A stretch of 64,000 nucleotides of DNA from Diplocarpon mali (Eukaryota; Ascomycota; Leotiomycetes; Helotiales; Drepanopezizaceae), in assembly GCA_024741835.1 (NCBI GenBank), contig JAENRP010000018.1, forward strand, positions 168,559 to 232,558, given 5' to 3'. The notes below the pieces were generated by a model. The model made no database searches. It was not told the DNA's origin and saw only the letters and a list, made by a program, of their open reading frames with translations. A program made the position numbers and the translations under genes. Positions 12,101 to 22,205 of the stretch are shown in pieces. How positions within the stretch are numbered: the stretch's first letter is position 1; each line of letters starts with the position of its first letter.

Positions 12101-13588
12101 CTAAAAGAATACGCTCCTCTTCTTCTGCATCTTGTTCCTAGCTTTCAGCCCAAAGAACCCACTCGTACTAGCCATAGAAGGCCCTACTGCCTGCAGATAC
12201 GGGTTGTTGTTTTGCGGACGCGGTGCAGGTGGTGAGAATCCAAACCAACCATTGCCAGAGCTTGATGGGTTAGAACCCATCGGTGTGCTCAAGGGCCTAG
12301 AAACAGGCACAGGTTTACTGTGTGGAGCACTCTGATGTTGCGGAAACGCTTGAGGCCGAGAGGCAATGTTCGGGGCAAACTGCACTCTTGGGCCTGGAGC
12401 TAGACCTGGAGCTGGATCAGCTGCTTTTACACCGTACTGCCTCCTCAATCGCTCAGTCTCTTGCGCGACCTCTGCATCTCGGCGTTTCTGCTCCTTTTCT
12501 TCCTGTTCAAGCATCTTCCTGATGCGTTTCTGTTCTTCTATTTCTGCTCTTTCGCGCGCCCGATCTTCTTCTTGAACGATTCTCTTGAGGCGTTCAGTCT
12601 CTGCGTCGATCTCCCATTGCGTTCGCGGGTCGACCGGGGGGGGTCTTGATATTGATTTCTTTTGCTGATGCGGCTGTTGCTGAGGAATTTGTGACGGTGG
12701 AACGTTATTAAGTCTCTGTAGTGGTCCATCCAGCACCCCTCCCGACATCACTGGAGACGGTGAGCTGGCTTTACCTGAAATCACAGGGCCGCTGTTCTTT
12801 CGTCTTGGGTTCGGAGGATTTACTCCAACAGTAGGTGAGCTGATGTTGAACATCTCCCTGTTTGCATTGAAGAAGATGTCTTTGATGACGGCAGCACCTA
12901 GCAAAAGTACCACCTCAAGACCCTTGACATCTTCAACATCTACACGGTGCAAGTTTGGTTGATATATGGTGAGCTCCTTGCCTTTTTTAAACATAGCCAC
13001 TGTGATATCAGCCTCTTTGTTCTTCCTGCCATCTGTCGTCTTCCCCACCAGGAAGCAGCTAATATCCTTCGACAATTTACCATCTCTCTTCCACTTGAAG
13101 ACTATCTTCGGTGTGATGTCTGAAGCTGCGGGATCACTCTGACTCCGGTCAAGGGACGAGGCCGATGGCAGCCGGAAAGTGCTCTGCGGCATCTCAAATT
13201 CCCAGTATGCTGAGCTGAAAGTGGTGCTAGGAATCTGCTTGATAGTAACCTGTTGATCTGGGTTGTATAATTGGACAGCAAAGGCGTTTGGGACAATAGG
13301 GATAGGAGGCGGTGGTACTCCATTCTGTGCACGGATTTCTGCAGCAGATAGCGTGGGTTGTTGCCATTCTGGACGCACCAGTACCTCTGCGAACAAGACC
13401 TCGGGGTTGTACGAATCGTAGAGGCCTACCGCGTAGCAGTTCTTTGAAGCTGGGAGGTTTGGCTCGGGTCGTCGTAAGGTATACTCGGGTTGTAGTTCCT
13501 GGCCGTTTTCGCGCAGGAAGATGGTGCTAGAGTAGGAATTATCCGAGGAGGGCTTGATGAAGAAAGTTGGGAGGTTCTCGTCCAACAT
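12101..13588 (-). CDS. Conserved fungal protein with C-terminal coiled coil, function unknown
   Basis: A single uninterrupted frame of 495 aa from ATG at 13588; the frame extends upstream only through non-ATG codons. I do not recognise a named family. Residues 1-250 look like a beta-rich globular part (for example YWEFEMPQSTFRLPS and IVFKWKRDGKLSKDISCFLVGK). A Pro/Ser/Gln-rich linker follows (PQQQPHQQKK). A strongly charged helix of about 65 residues, from TQWEIDAETERLKRI to ETERLRRQYG, should form a coiled coil. The tail is disordered and Pro/Asn-rich, ending in a basic cluster (KARNKMQKKRSVFF). The good codon periodicity and length make it a real gene. The coiled coil suggests a scaffold or adaptor, but that is inference. 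Confidence 0.85.
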   Translation of the reverse strand: MLDENLPTFFIKPSSDNSYSSTIFLRENGQELQPEYTLRRPEPNLPASKNCYAVGLYDSYNPEVLFAEVLVRPEWQQPTLSAAEIRAQNGVPPPPIPIVPNAFAVQLYNPDQQVTIKQIPSTTFSSAYWEFEMPQSTFRLPSASSLDRSQSDPAASDITPKIVFKWKRDGKLSKDISCFLVGKTTDGRKNKEADITVAMFKKGKELTIYQPNLHRVDVEDVKGLEVVLLLGAAVIKDIFFNANREMFNISSPTVGVNPPNPRRKNSGPVISGKASSPSPVMSGGVLDGPLQRLNNVPPSQIPQQQPHQQKKSISRPPPVDPRTQWEIDAETERLKRIVQEEDRARERAEIEEQKRIRKMLEQEEKEQKRRDAEVAQETERLRRQYGVKAADPAPGLAPGPRVQFAPNIASRPQAFPQHQSAPHSKPVPVSRPLSTPMGSNPSSSGNGWFGFSPPAPRPQNNNPYLQAVGPSMASTSGFFGLKARNKMQKKRSVFF

Positions 13589-14468
13589 GATATTTGCGGC
13601 TGTGTGGCAGCAGGGTTCGCTGGGCTGTCGCAGACAAGGCTTTAGCAGTTGCAACTCTGTGTTGTTAAAATGAGGAGCTTCAATGGAATCCGGTGGCAGT
13701 TCGAGTGTTGAGTGTACTGAATATATTGGACAAGAAAGAGTTCATGATCAACACCACGGCAAGAATAGCGGGGCTGACGAGTCAAGTCCAATGCATTCAT
13801 CATAGATGAGGCTGAGCAGCATGTTCTACCTGCAGTGTGTAGTATTGCTCTATTTTAAGAAACTTTGTCGGTAGTTTCGCCAGCCTCGTCACGTGGAGCC
13901 CACTTTCTCTCTCTTCAGCCTCGCCTCCGGACCGCACCGCTTTTGGATATTCATGCGCGAAACGAGTCCGAGGCACTGGTGGTATTGAAATTCATTCTGT
14001 CACGGACTAACAGTGACCCTGCTCGATTTGTTTGATGGGCTGCAAACGTGGGCATGTACATCAAGGGTCTCCGACGACACACAAAACTTACCTGCCCTTG
14101 GCATGCGACATTGGCTGCCCATCAAAAAGGAGCGAGTACAAGTACACAGTACAAACCTTGGCAATGGCAACCAACACTGAACATACCTCATGACAGGAAA
14201 GCTCGATTTCAGGTCTCCAAACCGTCGACGACGAAGGAATCTCTTTCAAGATGTGAATTCTCTTTACAGATAGGTAGGTAGATTTTAGTCTCCTCTGGCT
14301 CTTGGCATCTTCAGGACATTAAATATTTGCTGTCGTCCGTTCACGGTCCCTCCTCCTTCCTAACTCCTCGCTATGCCGAAGTTCCGTCCACTAAGCACCA
14401 GGCCCAGAGACTTCAAATATATGTACAAGGGCGAGACCGCCGGCAAGGCTATGAAATCGTGAACTCTC
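13589..14468. other. Intergenic, between two minus-strand genes
   Basis: It contains the promoter of the coiled-coil gene and the 3' flank of the membrane-protein gene. No coding region seen. Confidence 0.5.
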
Positions 14469-16780
14469 CTAGTTTACATACGTCCTCGCGTCCAAGATGC
14501 TGCTCGGTACCCTCGAGCCTCCTCCTATGGTGATCTCATCTCCCGGGTGATGTTTGAAGGCCGGGTCTTCGCTCAAGTTGCGTTGATGTGCAATCCTCAA
14601 GTTGGTCTGAAGGCGATGCGGGATTGACGGCATGGTTGGAATCTCTCGGTCAATCTGTTGCTGCCTGTCAACTCTATCGGATTGCTGAGCCACCCACGAG
14701 TTGATTGTGCGGAATCGTGGACCCGAATCGGTAGAAGTGGTGGTGTAGATGGTGTCGCGGTCACCCTTCACTCCAGGGATTTGAGGCGTTACGGGAGTAG
14801 GCCAAGAAATTCTAGGCGCGACAGAACCGCTGGGGTTCCGGGACCGGCAGTAGGTCTGTCGGGAAACTCCCCCATTGACTGTTGGCTCTGGCATGATGAG
14901 CCCATCCCCAAAGCCAGAAGATATTGACGACATATAGCTCAAATGGTTGGTTTGCCTCTGATTGGAATCGTATGTACCAGAAGTGGTCTCTGTTATCTGC
15001 GTGCCTGGCTGTCTGGAAGGGAGCATATTATTGTTGCCAGCGTTAAAAAGTTCCGAAACTGCATTACCCCCAGGCACGTCATGGCTGCCCGTATTGCTAT
15101 AAGCACTTGATGGTTCTGGGGCCCGAGATAAATTCTGTCCGCCAATATTGTAGAAGGCTTGGGTGGCAGAGATACCACCAGCCTGTTCAACTGGTGGGGA
15201 TATCTGCGAATATCTAGGGGCGCAAATAGAGCCCTGATTGTCGAAGAGGCCCTGACGAACTTCTAATCGATGTGAATTTGCACGTGAAAGGTTATCCGAC
15301 GCCCTTGGGCTTGCCATAATTGGTGTCCCGGCTGGTAAGTAGTACGACTCAACGTTTTTCTGTATAGAGCTTGATTTTTCGTCCGAGCTGTAATAGTACT
15401 GTGGGGGGTAGTCCGTATAGCCTTGATCCTCTTTTCGCCATCCATACCAGCCTCGGGGACCTCCTTTTCCAAATGTCCTGTTCGTGGTAGTAGTTGGGGA
15501 GTTGAAATTTCTTTCTTTCAGCCTTATGATAAAGTATATCGCACTTGCAACTAGAACAAAGCCGCCTGCAGGTTCTTAGTTATAGTCATATAGTAGTTCA
15601 GGTCACGGGAGGAATACCGATTGCCCCTATAGCAATAAGCCAGTGTTCAGCTTCAATAGACAGTTGCCCCGATCTCTCCCTACTATAATCTCTGTCCTTG
15701 CCGTTGTCTTCGTGTTGATACGCCTGGTCAGGAACTGCAGAGACTATAGAAGACGCCAAAGCTGTTTGTGGAGCCACAATTGAAGTCCAGACCGTGGAGG
15801 TAGCCGTCATGACGATGGCCGTGGTGCCGATGGATGACTGTCCCCCCCCTGGATCTATGCCTTTTGGGGGCTTGTTTGAGTCAGGCGACTGTGTTGACGT
15901 TGGCAGTATTGGTAAGGGAGTAGTTGCAGAAGCCGCAAATATAGAGACCAGTTTCTGTGTGATGTTAGTCTGGCCAACAGGCAAGGAGCCACGGAATAGT
16001 CACCTTGCTGGCGACTGCTGCGTTGCTTGGGGCAAGTGATGAGCTTGATGAATTCGAGAGAAGTGTGAGAGAAGTCGGTACCGAAAGGGTAGGTGTAGCG
16101 GTAACCAATGTGGTCATCCAAATTGTCGACACAATTTGCGGGACCGTAGTTGTTTGAACGATGACAACAGTTGATAGCGGTACAGCTACTGGAGAAGCTA
16201 TGGAAGAAACAGACGTTGTTGAGACTATACCTAGTGCTGGTGCCGGGGAAAGAGGAGATCGCTTCGACTTCTTGTCATCGTCGCCTTCATTTTTCTTCCG
16301 CTCCCCATCCCCATCCTCGTCCTCATCCTCTCGATTCTCTCGTGCCCCGATGTCATTATCTGCATCGCCTTCGTTGTCCCGGTCGTCGTCATCTCTTCTC
16401 TTGAGGAAGGACCGGTGTGTAGTATCGTGTCGCTGCTTGGGCGCATCCACAAGTGGGCTCTGCCGTATTTGATGCAACGGCGCCATCGTCGTGTCCATGA
16501 CCTGCCAGGCGCTTGCGGGCCCTTCGTAGTATCGCACGCCACAATGTCTAACGTTCTCGAGCATATAATGCCCGCAAAATTTGCTACTGCGTGCTGGTAT
16601 GATGAGTGCAAACTTGAGCCCCCGAGACCAAATCCAAGCAAAGAAAGTAATCACGAGCCAGCCGTGTAGAGAAGAGAAAGAACGGAAGAACCAAGAGGGT
16701 TGAGAAGAAAAGAGTGTATCAGATGTGAAGATCAGCAGCACATAAGGACGCTTCTGCAGATGGAGACAAGACGTTGGCAT
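14469..16780 (-). CDS. Single-pass membrane protein with Ser/Thr-rich ectodomain
   Basis: Three exons, 16780-16004, 15954-15618 and 15565-14469, give 736 aa; the introns are 49 and 52 bp. The order resembles a plasma-membrane sensor. A hydrophobic N-terminal segment near residues 40-60 (WLVITFFAWIW) comes first, then a very acidic stretch (DDDDRDNEGDADND). A Ser/Thr/Val-rich region of about 150 residues suited to O-glycosylation follows. One membrane span at about residues 365-385 (LIAIGAIGGFVLVASAIYFII) leads to a basic stop-transfer (RLKER) and a disordered cytosolic tail of about 350 residues. The second intron splits the membrane span. The true start is uncertain, because an 11-base N gap lies just upstream and internal ATGs exist. 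Wsc/Mid2-like stress sensors share this layout, but I see no WSC cysteine domain. Confidence 0.75.
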
Positions 16781-16794
16781 AACGGGGATGGGGG

Positions 16795-16805
16795 NNNNNN
16801 NNNNN
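16795..16805. other. Assembly gap (11 N)
   Basis: Undetermined bases immediately after a G-rich run, just upstream of the membrane-protein start codon. Confidence 1.
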
Positions 16806-18972
16806 AGGCAGACTCTACCGGCGAGTTAGTCTCAGGGCAAGCTTCATAGTTCGAGTACCGGAGGACGCACAGGAGACCACTGGGCTCGTGCCGCGACGTA
16901 GTAGACTCTTCAGGTCGAGGATAACTTCCAGATGGGTATGCGAGTGTACTGTGCTGCACCTCCCCTGGACAGGATTATGATCTTTGCTGAGGCTGGACTC
17001 CATTGTTTTGTTGCGAGATCTCACATCTGAGACCGGCTCGCTTCGCTTCTGTGAGACGACGACCTAACGTCGCGGCAGAGCAATAATACTATACTGTAAT
17101 GGGTTCTTGGAGTTGATCAACAGCAGGGACCGGCCATGAGCCTAAAGCCAATCGGCGCAGCGTGACGTTGGCTTGCGGACGGCCAGTATCTTGCAGGGCT
17201 TGGTGTTTGGGCTTAGGGGTGCTCAAGCCTCGTGTTTGAGCTTTCACGCCTCTGCTCTTCTAACAACCGCATCACTCGAGGACGACATCTCTACTAAACA
17301 ACCGCACATTGCAGTATTATAGATAATGCAAAAGCCTTGAGAAGCATACGACAACGGCGAAGAATGCCGTCTGAACAGAATCTCAACTCCGCATAATAAT
17401 AACCATGGCCTAGTCGTCCCGAGCAGACAAAGAAGCGAAGAATCTGTGCACGCTCTGAACCTGGATAGCCTGGTTCATACAATCTCATATATGTGCTTAT
17501 GCGAATGGATGCGCCGATCTTGAGATAGTAGCCATTCGTACTTTTGTTTCGTAAGGCTAAAGATTGCGAGCTCGGCGCCTAATTCTGCCATAGCCTCAAA
17601 CTGCATATCGACAATTTCATCAAGATGAAAAACACATTAACGAGATGATCTTGGTCCCTGAAATATGTTCGTTCGCGTTAAGGCTCCAGCTCAATGGATA
17701 CTACAGACCAGCCGGTAGCGGCAAATTTTTTGAAGCGTCTCATCAACTTGCCCGAGTCGATGTAGAAGTCCGGGACTCTTTAAGATTATAGCCCAGAGTC
17801 TCAGAGGCATACCGAATGTCTCCAGAGTTGCTTTGCACTCTGGAGCGACCTCATATCTTATCAACGAACTCTCATTTGACCTTTCGTAGCTTTGTACCAC
17901 TCTCCACTCTTCGAGGGAGCAGCTGGCTGCACACTTCGTTCTTCTCGAGTAAAACTTAAAGTGTCTCAGCTCAAGTCTTTTCACCCAAACCTCAAGGCAG
18001 GATAATCTCCTCGAAGAGGCTTCTTTGTATCTGGTAGGAACAGAACTTTGATAAGTCCTCGGCATTCCAATAGAGATATCAAAGTTGACTGAGCCTGATA
18101 TTCCGGGTTCTGTGACTGCTATCCAACAAGCCATTGCCAAATACCCCTACAGTCTTGTAAGATATGTCCGAACTTAAGACTGCTTCATGCGTTGTTGCTG
18201 AATCGTGCTTCGGGCATCTTTGTGCTGGCATGACTTGGTACTGATCCAACAGGGTTTCCAAACCATGCTTTGTACTCTTTCCCATCTGTCCTGCTTGACA
18301 GAGTTCATGGAAGATAGGTGACAGATTTTCTGGTCTCCCGGGGGGGAGGTGCACAATGGCAGAATTAAGATAAGCTCGCGTGTATATTTAGGGAGAGGTT
18401 GTTAGGATGACGGTTGTCTTGACATGGCGCAACCTCGTCACATAATCACACTGTTTCGCATTACGAGCCTCGGAACTTCGCAAGGCTGATTCCACAAGAC
18501 CTATGATGCCACCTGTCCTCCATTTGAACGTTAACTAACGTCTTTGATGGTAAAAGCTCAACCTGTGTCGAAACCGAATGTCGCTTGGCATCCGGTGTCG
18601 ATGTTGCTCTATTCGTGGCGAAGAATTCTGGTAAAGGAGAGAAATATTGCGTGGTGGGAATAGCAATCTGAATGCATCCCAGACCGGTCGAGCTGAAGGA
18701 ATCGTGAAGATAATGGCTCGGAGGGGGAGGTTGTGGGCCCAGCAATTAGCTGTAAGTGCGAAATTCCTCACCTAGTGTGAGTGTCTCAGGTTTGGCTCTT
18801 AGCTATTACTTCAGAGCCGAACATCACGAGACGAATCGTAAACCGCGAACCCCCCATAAACACAGTGCTAAAGTTCATCAAGTGTCGGGCGGGGAGCGCT
18901 CCACGTCAAGATGTACAGTGTTTCATCACTCATAGTGAGACTGGTTGTGGACGGGGCGGTTAGGGAGGGGAA

Positions 18973-18986
18973 GGGGGGGGGGGGGG
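18973..18986. repeat. Poly-G run (14)
   Basis: Fourteen consecutive G on the plus strand, visible directly. Its length could be a sequencing or assembly artefact. Confidence 0.9.
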
Positions 18987-19202
18987 CTCGCGATGACAGC
19001 GCTGTCACGGATGCAGTTCGCTCGTTGGTTCATTTGAAGCTGGAGACATCGTCGAGCACGTTCAGCTCGGCAGATTGTTCCGTATTGCCTCATGCAGGCT
19101 CGGTTCTGACTGATCACAGCGGTCCTATACCTAGAGAGAACGATAAGCGGAAGCTCGGTCTGAGAACTGGAACGACCCCACAAGATACTACATTCTAATA
19201 TC

Positions 19203-19469
19203 ATGGTTGTAATGCGCGGTCAGCAAGTAGTAGGGAATCATAAGCTACTGGCTCGAGGAGTAACCAGATTGGCAGACGTAGAGAGAACGAGATGTTACTT
19301 GGAGTGTAGCCGAGATGTCCCAAACATCAAGATATACGAAGCTATAGGCTTCCACTTCGTCAAGCAGATGGGCTGTAATGAGGATGGCGATATTTGCAGG
19401 TTGTACTGTAAGGTTCGAGGACCGCAAGCATTGCCAGGATGTCTGAAGGAGGATGACAATAGCCACTAG
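19203..19469 (+). pseudogene. C-terminal relic of a GNAT-family N-acetyltransferase
   Basis: An 88-codon frame matches only the last part of fungal GNAT acetyltransferases. Recognisable pieces are LLARGVTRLADVE, CYLECSRDVPNIKIYEAIGF, FVKQMGCNEDGDICRLYC and the closing RGP. The acetyl-CoA loop normally reads Q/R-x-x-G-x-G/A; here the corresponding stretch is QVVGNH, so the last small residue is lost. The preceding half of the domain is missing on either strand. The ATG at 19203 is probably incidental. I read it as a truncated, decayed copy; a short novel peptide is less likely. Confidence 0.65.
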
Positions 19470-20362
19470 ACTAAAACACCACTGGTCTGTCGTTAATTAT
19501 ACCGACGTCTGGATATTATGATGCATAGCTGTAAGCCATGTCACATCCCACAATCATGAAATGGGAAGCCCATCAATGGCAAGGACACTGCGTCAACTCG
19601 CTTCAGCGTACTGTTACAATAATTGTTTCTACCCAGGTTTATCGACGGCCTCCGCTGAAGCGCTTCCGATTATCTCTTGGAGAAGCTCTTGACCACCCGG
19701 TCACAGTAAGGAGATACTGTAGTTCTGCTGCATCGGGATCATACAGGTCCTCGTACAGATATATCTATCTCAAGCAGAGGAGCTGCTAGCTGGGTGGCCA
19801 GCAAAATGCTTCTGATAATCGCCTGGTCGGTTTCAATCACTTGCTTGACTTGTTCATCGGAACAAGACTGAACCAGAAACGCTCGGAAAGAAATTCGACT
19901 ATAACAACGGCTTGAAACACGAAGAAAAACCAACGCCTGATGTTCATTGCCAAAGAACCGGGAAGCAGCTGGATGTCAACAACTCAGAGCCGTCGGTGGG
20001 GACGTCGGGTGCCAGGCTCTCTGATGTACCAGACAAAGGACGCGAAAGTCGAAGCTACAAGGCATTGTTCAATACACTACCTCAACGACCGAGAAGATTC
20101 CTGAAGAAGGAGGAGGAGGTAAACATTTCCTAGAGAGATATTGCTTGTAGGGTTGGAAGAATGAGGATTGAGCAGTGTCGACGCCCGGGTGCTTTTCGCA
20201 GACTCCTTCCTTATCTTGGACCAATCCCTGTCCAGAACAGCGGGCCGCCTCGCAAAATTACCTATAGCTTGGGATTCCGCGAGGCCGGAAAAAAAAATCA
20301 TTTTCTAAACTTCTCAATTCCTTGGATCATCACACTCTCTCCACCTTCTCCAGACCGGAGGC

Positions 20363-22205
20363 ATGGCGTCCATAACGACGAGACCAATAATGAGGCTCCC
20401 AGCTTCGTCAATTGGCTTCAATGCTTCTGCTCGCCGATCTTTCGCAACATCATCTTCATCCCTCTTACGAATGCAACCGGCCTTCCGGGTCCTCTTGGAG
20501 AGGAGTAGACTGCACCGAAATTCCCGTCGCGCCTACACTGATGCTGCGCCCTTGAAGAAGACTAAGAGGTTTCCATTCTTCAAGACCATCTGGCGCCTCA
20601 CATACCTCTCTTCCATTGCGGGAACTGCTTATCTAGCTTATGGAGTGTACGACCTCAGACATCCAGATGACCAGTTCGAGCCGGACCCAACGAAGAAGAA
20701 TCTCGTCATTCTCGGTATGCGCGCTCAGTTATAATCTGCCAGACTTGATACAGCTTCTAAATCTCATTAGGGACTGGTTGGGGTGCTGTATCTCTCCTGA
20801 AGAAGCTCGATACCGAAAACTACAATGTCATCGTTATCTCTCCGCGAAATTACTTCCTATTCACTCCCCTCCTCCCATCATGCACAACTGGTACAGTCGA
20901 ACATCGATCCATCATGGAACCTATCCGGAGCATAACTAGGCATAAGCAAGCGGCTGTGAAGTACTATGAAGCAGAGGCGACCAAGATTGACCCGGAAAGA
21001 AAGGTCATCTATATTGATGACAATTCTGACGTCAAAGGATCTTCCAACAAGACTGAGGTTTCATATGATATGCTCGTTGTCAGTGTCGGTGCGGAGAATG
21101 CAACATTCGGTATCCCCGGTGTGAAGGAGCACTCTTGCTTCTTAAAGGAAATTGGTGACGCCCAGGCAATCCGCAAGAAGATTATGGACTGCGTAGAGAC
21201 TGCTACCTTCAAGGACCAGAGCCCAGAGGATGTCGAGCGTCTCCTCCACATGGTTGTTGTCGGTGGCGGACCTACTGGTGTCGAGTTTGCGGGTGAGCTG
21301 CAGGATTTCTTCGATCAGGACATCAAGAAGTGGATTCCCGAGATTAGCGATAAGTTCAAGGTCACTCTGATTGAGGCTCTCCCAAACGTCCTTCCGTCGT
21401 TCTCCAAGCAACTCATCGAGTATACCGAGTCTACCTTTAAGGAGGAAAAGATCACGATCATGACAAAGACTGCCGTCAAAAAGGTCACAGAAAAGACTGT
21501 CGAGGCCGAGGCTACCGGCCCAGACGGCAAGAAGACCATGCAGGTCATGCCCTACGGTTTGCTTGTCTGGGCTACCGGAAACGCTGTCCGTCCAGTCGTC
21601 AAGGATCTCATGTCCCAAATCCCCGCTCAAAAGGACTCAAGAAGAGGCCTTGCCGTCAACGAGTACCTGGTCGTCCAAGGTACAAAGGACATCTGGGCCA
21701 CAGGTGACTGCGCCGTTGCAGGCTACGCGCCAACAGCCCAAGTCGCATCCCAAGAAGGAGCTTTCCTCGCCCGTCTCTTCAATACCATGGCGAAGAGCGA
21801 AGCCGTTGAGACCAAGATTCACGAGCTCAGCTCATCTCTTAACCTGCAGCCAGGAGACGCGGCCGGAATTGCAAAGCAAATCGAGTCGCACGAGCGACAG
21901 CTGCGTAGAATCAAGGATATCAAGCCTTTCCACTATACTCATCAAGGCTCATTGGCCTACATTGGTAGCGAGAGAGCGGTAGCTGATGTGAGCTGGTTGA
22001 ATGGCAACTTTGCTACAGGTGGTGGGTTGACATACTTGTTCTGGAGAAGTGCCTACTTAAGCATGTGTTTCAGCAGTAAGTTCACACCTCTCAACGCGTC
22101 AGTTCGAACAGTACTTACAAGGTTTTTGCAGCTCGTAACCGTGTCCTAGTCGTACTCGACTGGCTGAAATCCAAGGCATTTGGCCGTGACGTATCTCGCG
22201 AATAA
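20363..22205 (+). CDS. nde1: Alternative (type II) NADH:ubiquinone oxidoreductase, mitochondrial
   Basis: Rotenone-insensitive, non-proton-pumping NADH dehydrogenase of the inner mitochondrial membrane, passing electrons from NADH via FAD to ubiquinone. Exons: 20363-20714, 20771-22075 and 22132-22205, giving 576 aa; both introns are 56 bp. The N-terminus is an Arg/Ser/Ala-rich targeting peptide (RPIMRLPASSIGFNASARRSF). A hydrophobic segment (TYLSSIAGTAYLAYGVY) follows, as in external (Nde) enzymes. The FAD-binding loop GTGWGAVSLLKKL starts at residue 118 and its first Gly codon is split by intron 1. The second dinucleotide fold has GGGPTGVEFAGEL at about 282. The ATGDCA motif and a C-terminal hydrophobic/amphipathic region complete the family pattern. 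I see no EF-hand insertion. Whether it faces the matrix (Ndi) or the intermembrane space (Nde) is inferred from the N-terminal anchor. Confidence 0.93.

Larger units (their letters stand above)
16781..20362. other. Gene-poor stretch with gap and decayed sequence
   Basis: It begins with an 11-base run of N at 16795-16805. Apart from the GNAT relic at 19203-19469, I see no gene. A minus-strand frame at 17691-18140 has a protein-like look but no recognisable family and no good partner exon. A run of 14 G lies at 18973-18986. Confidence 0.5.

Noticed and set aside
13589..13654. N-terminal extension of the coiled-coil protein to 13654
   Set aside because: That start would be a TTG codon; the first ATG in frame is at 13588.
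17820..17845. Short 8-bp inverted repeat with 10-base loop
   Set aside because: Such short hairpins are common by chance, and there is no T-run or other context.
17691..18354. Two overlapping minus-strand frames that look protein-like (possible pseudogene)
   Set aside because: No recognisable domain, no good splice join between the frames and no start context. Could be a decayed gene but unsupported.
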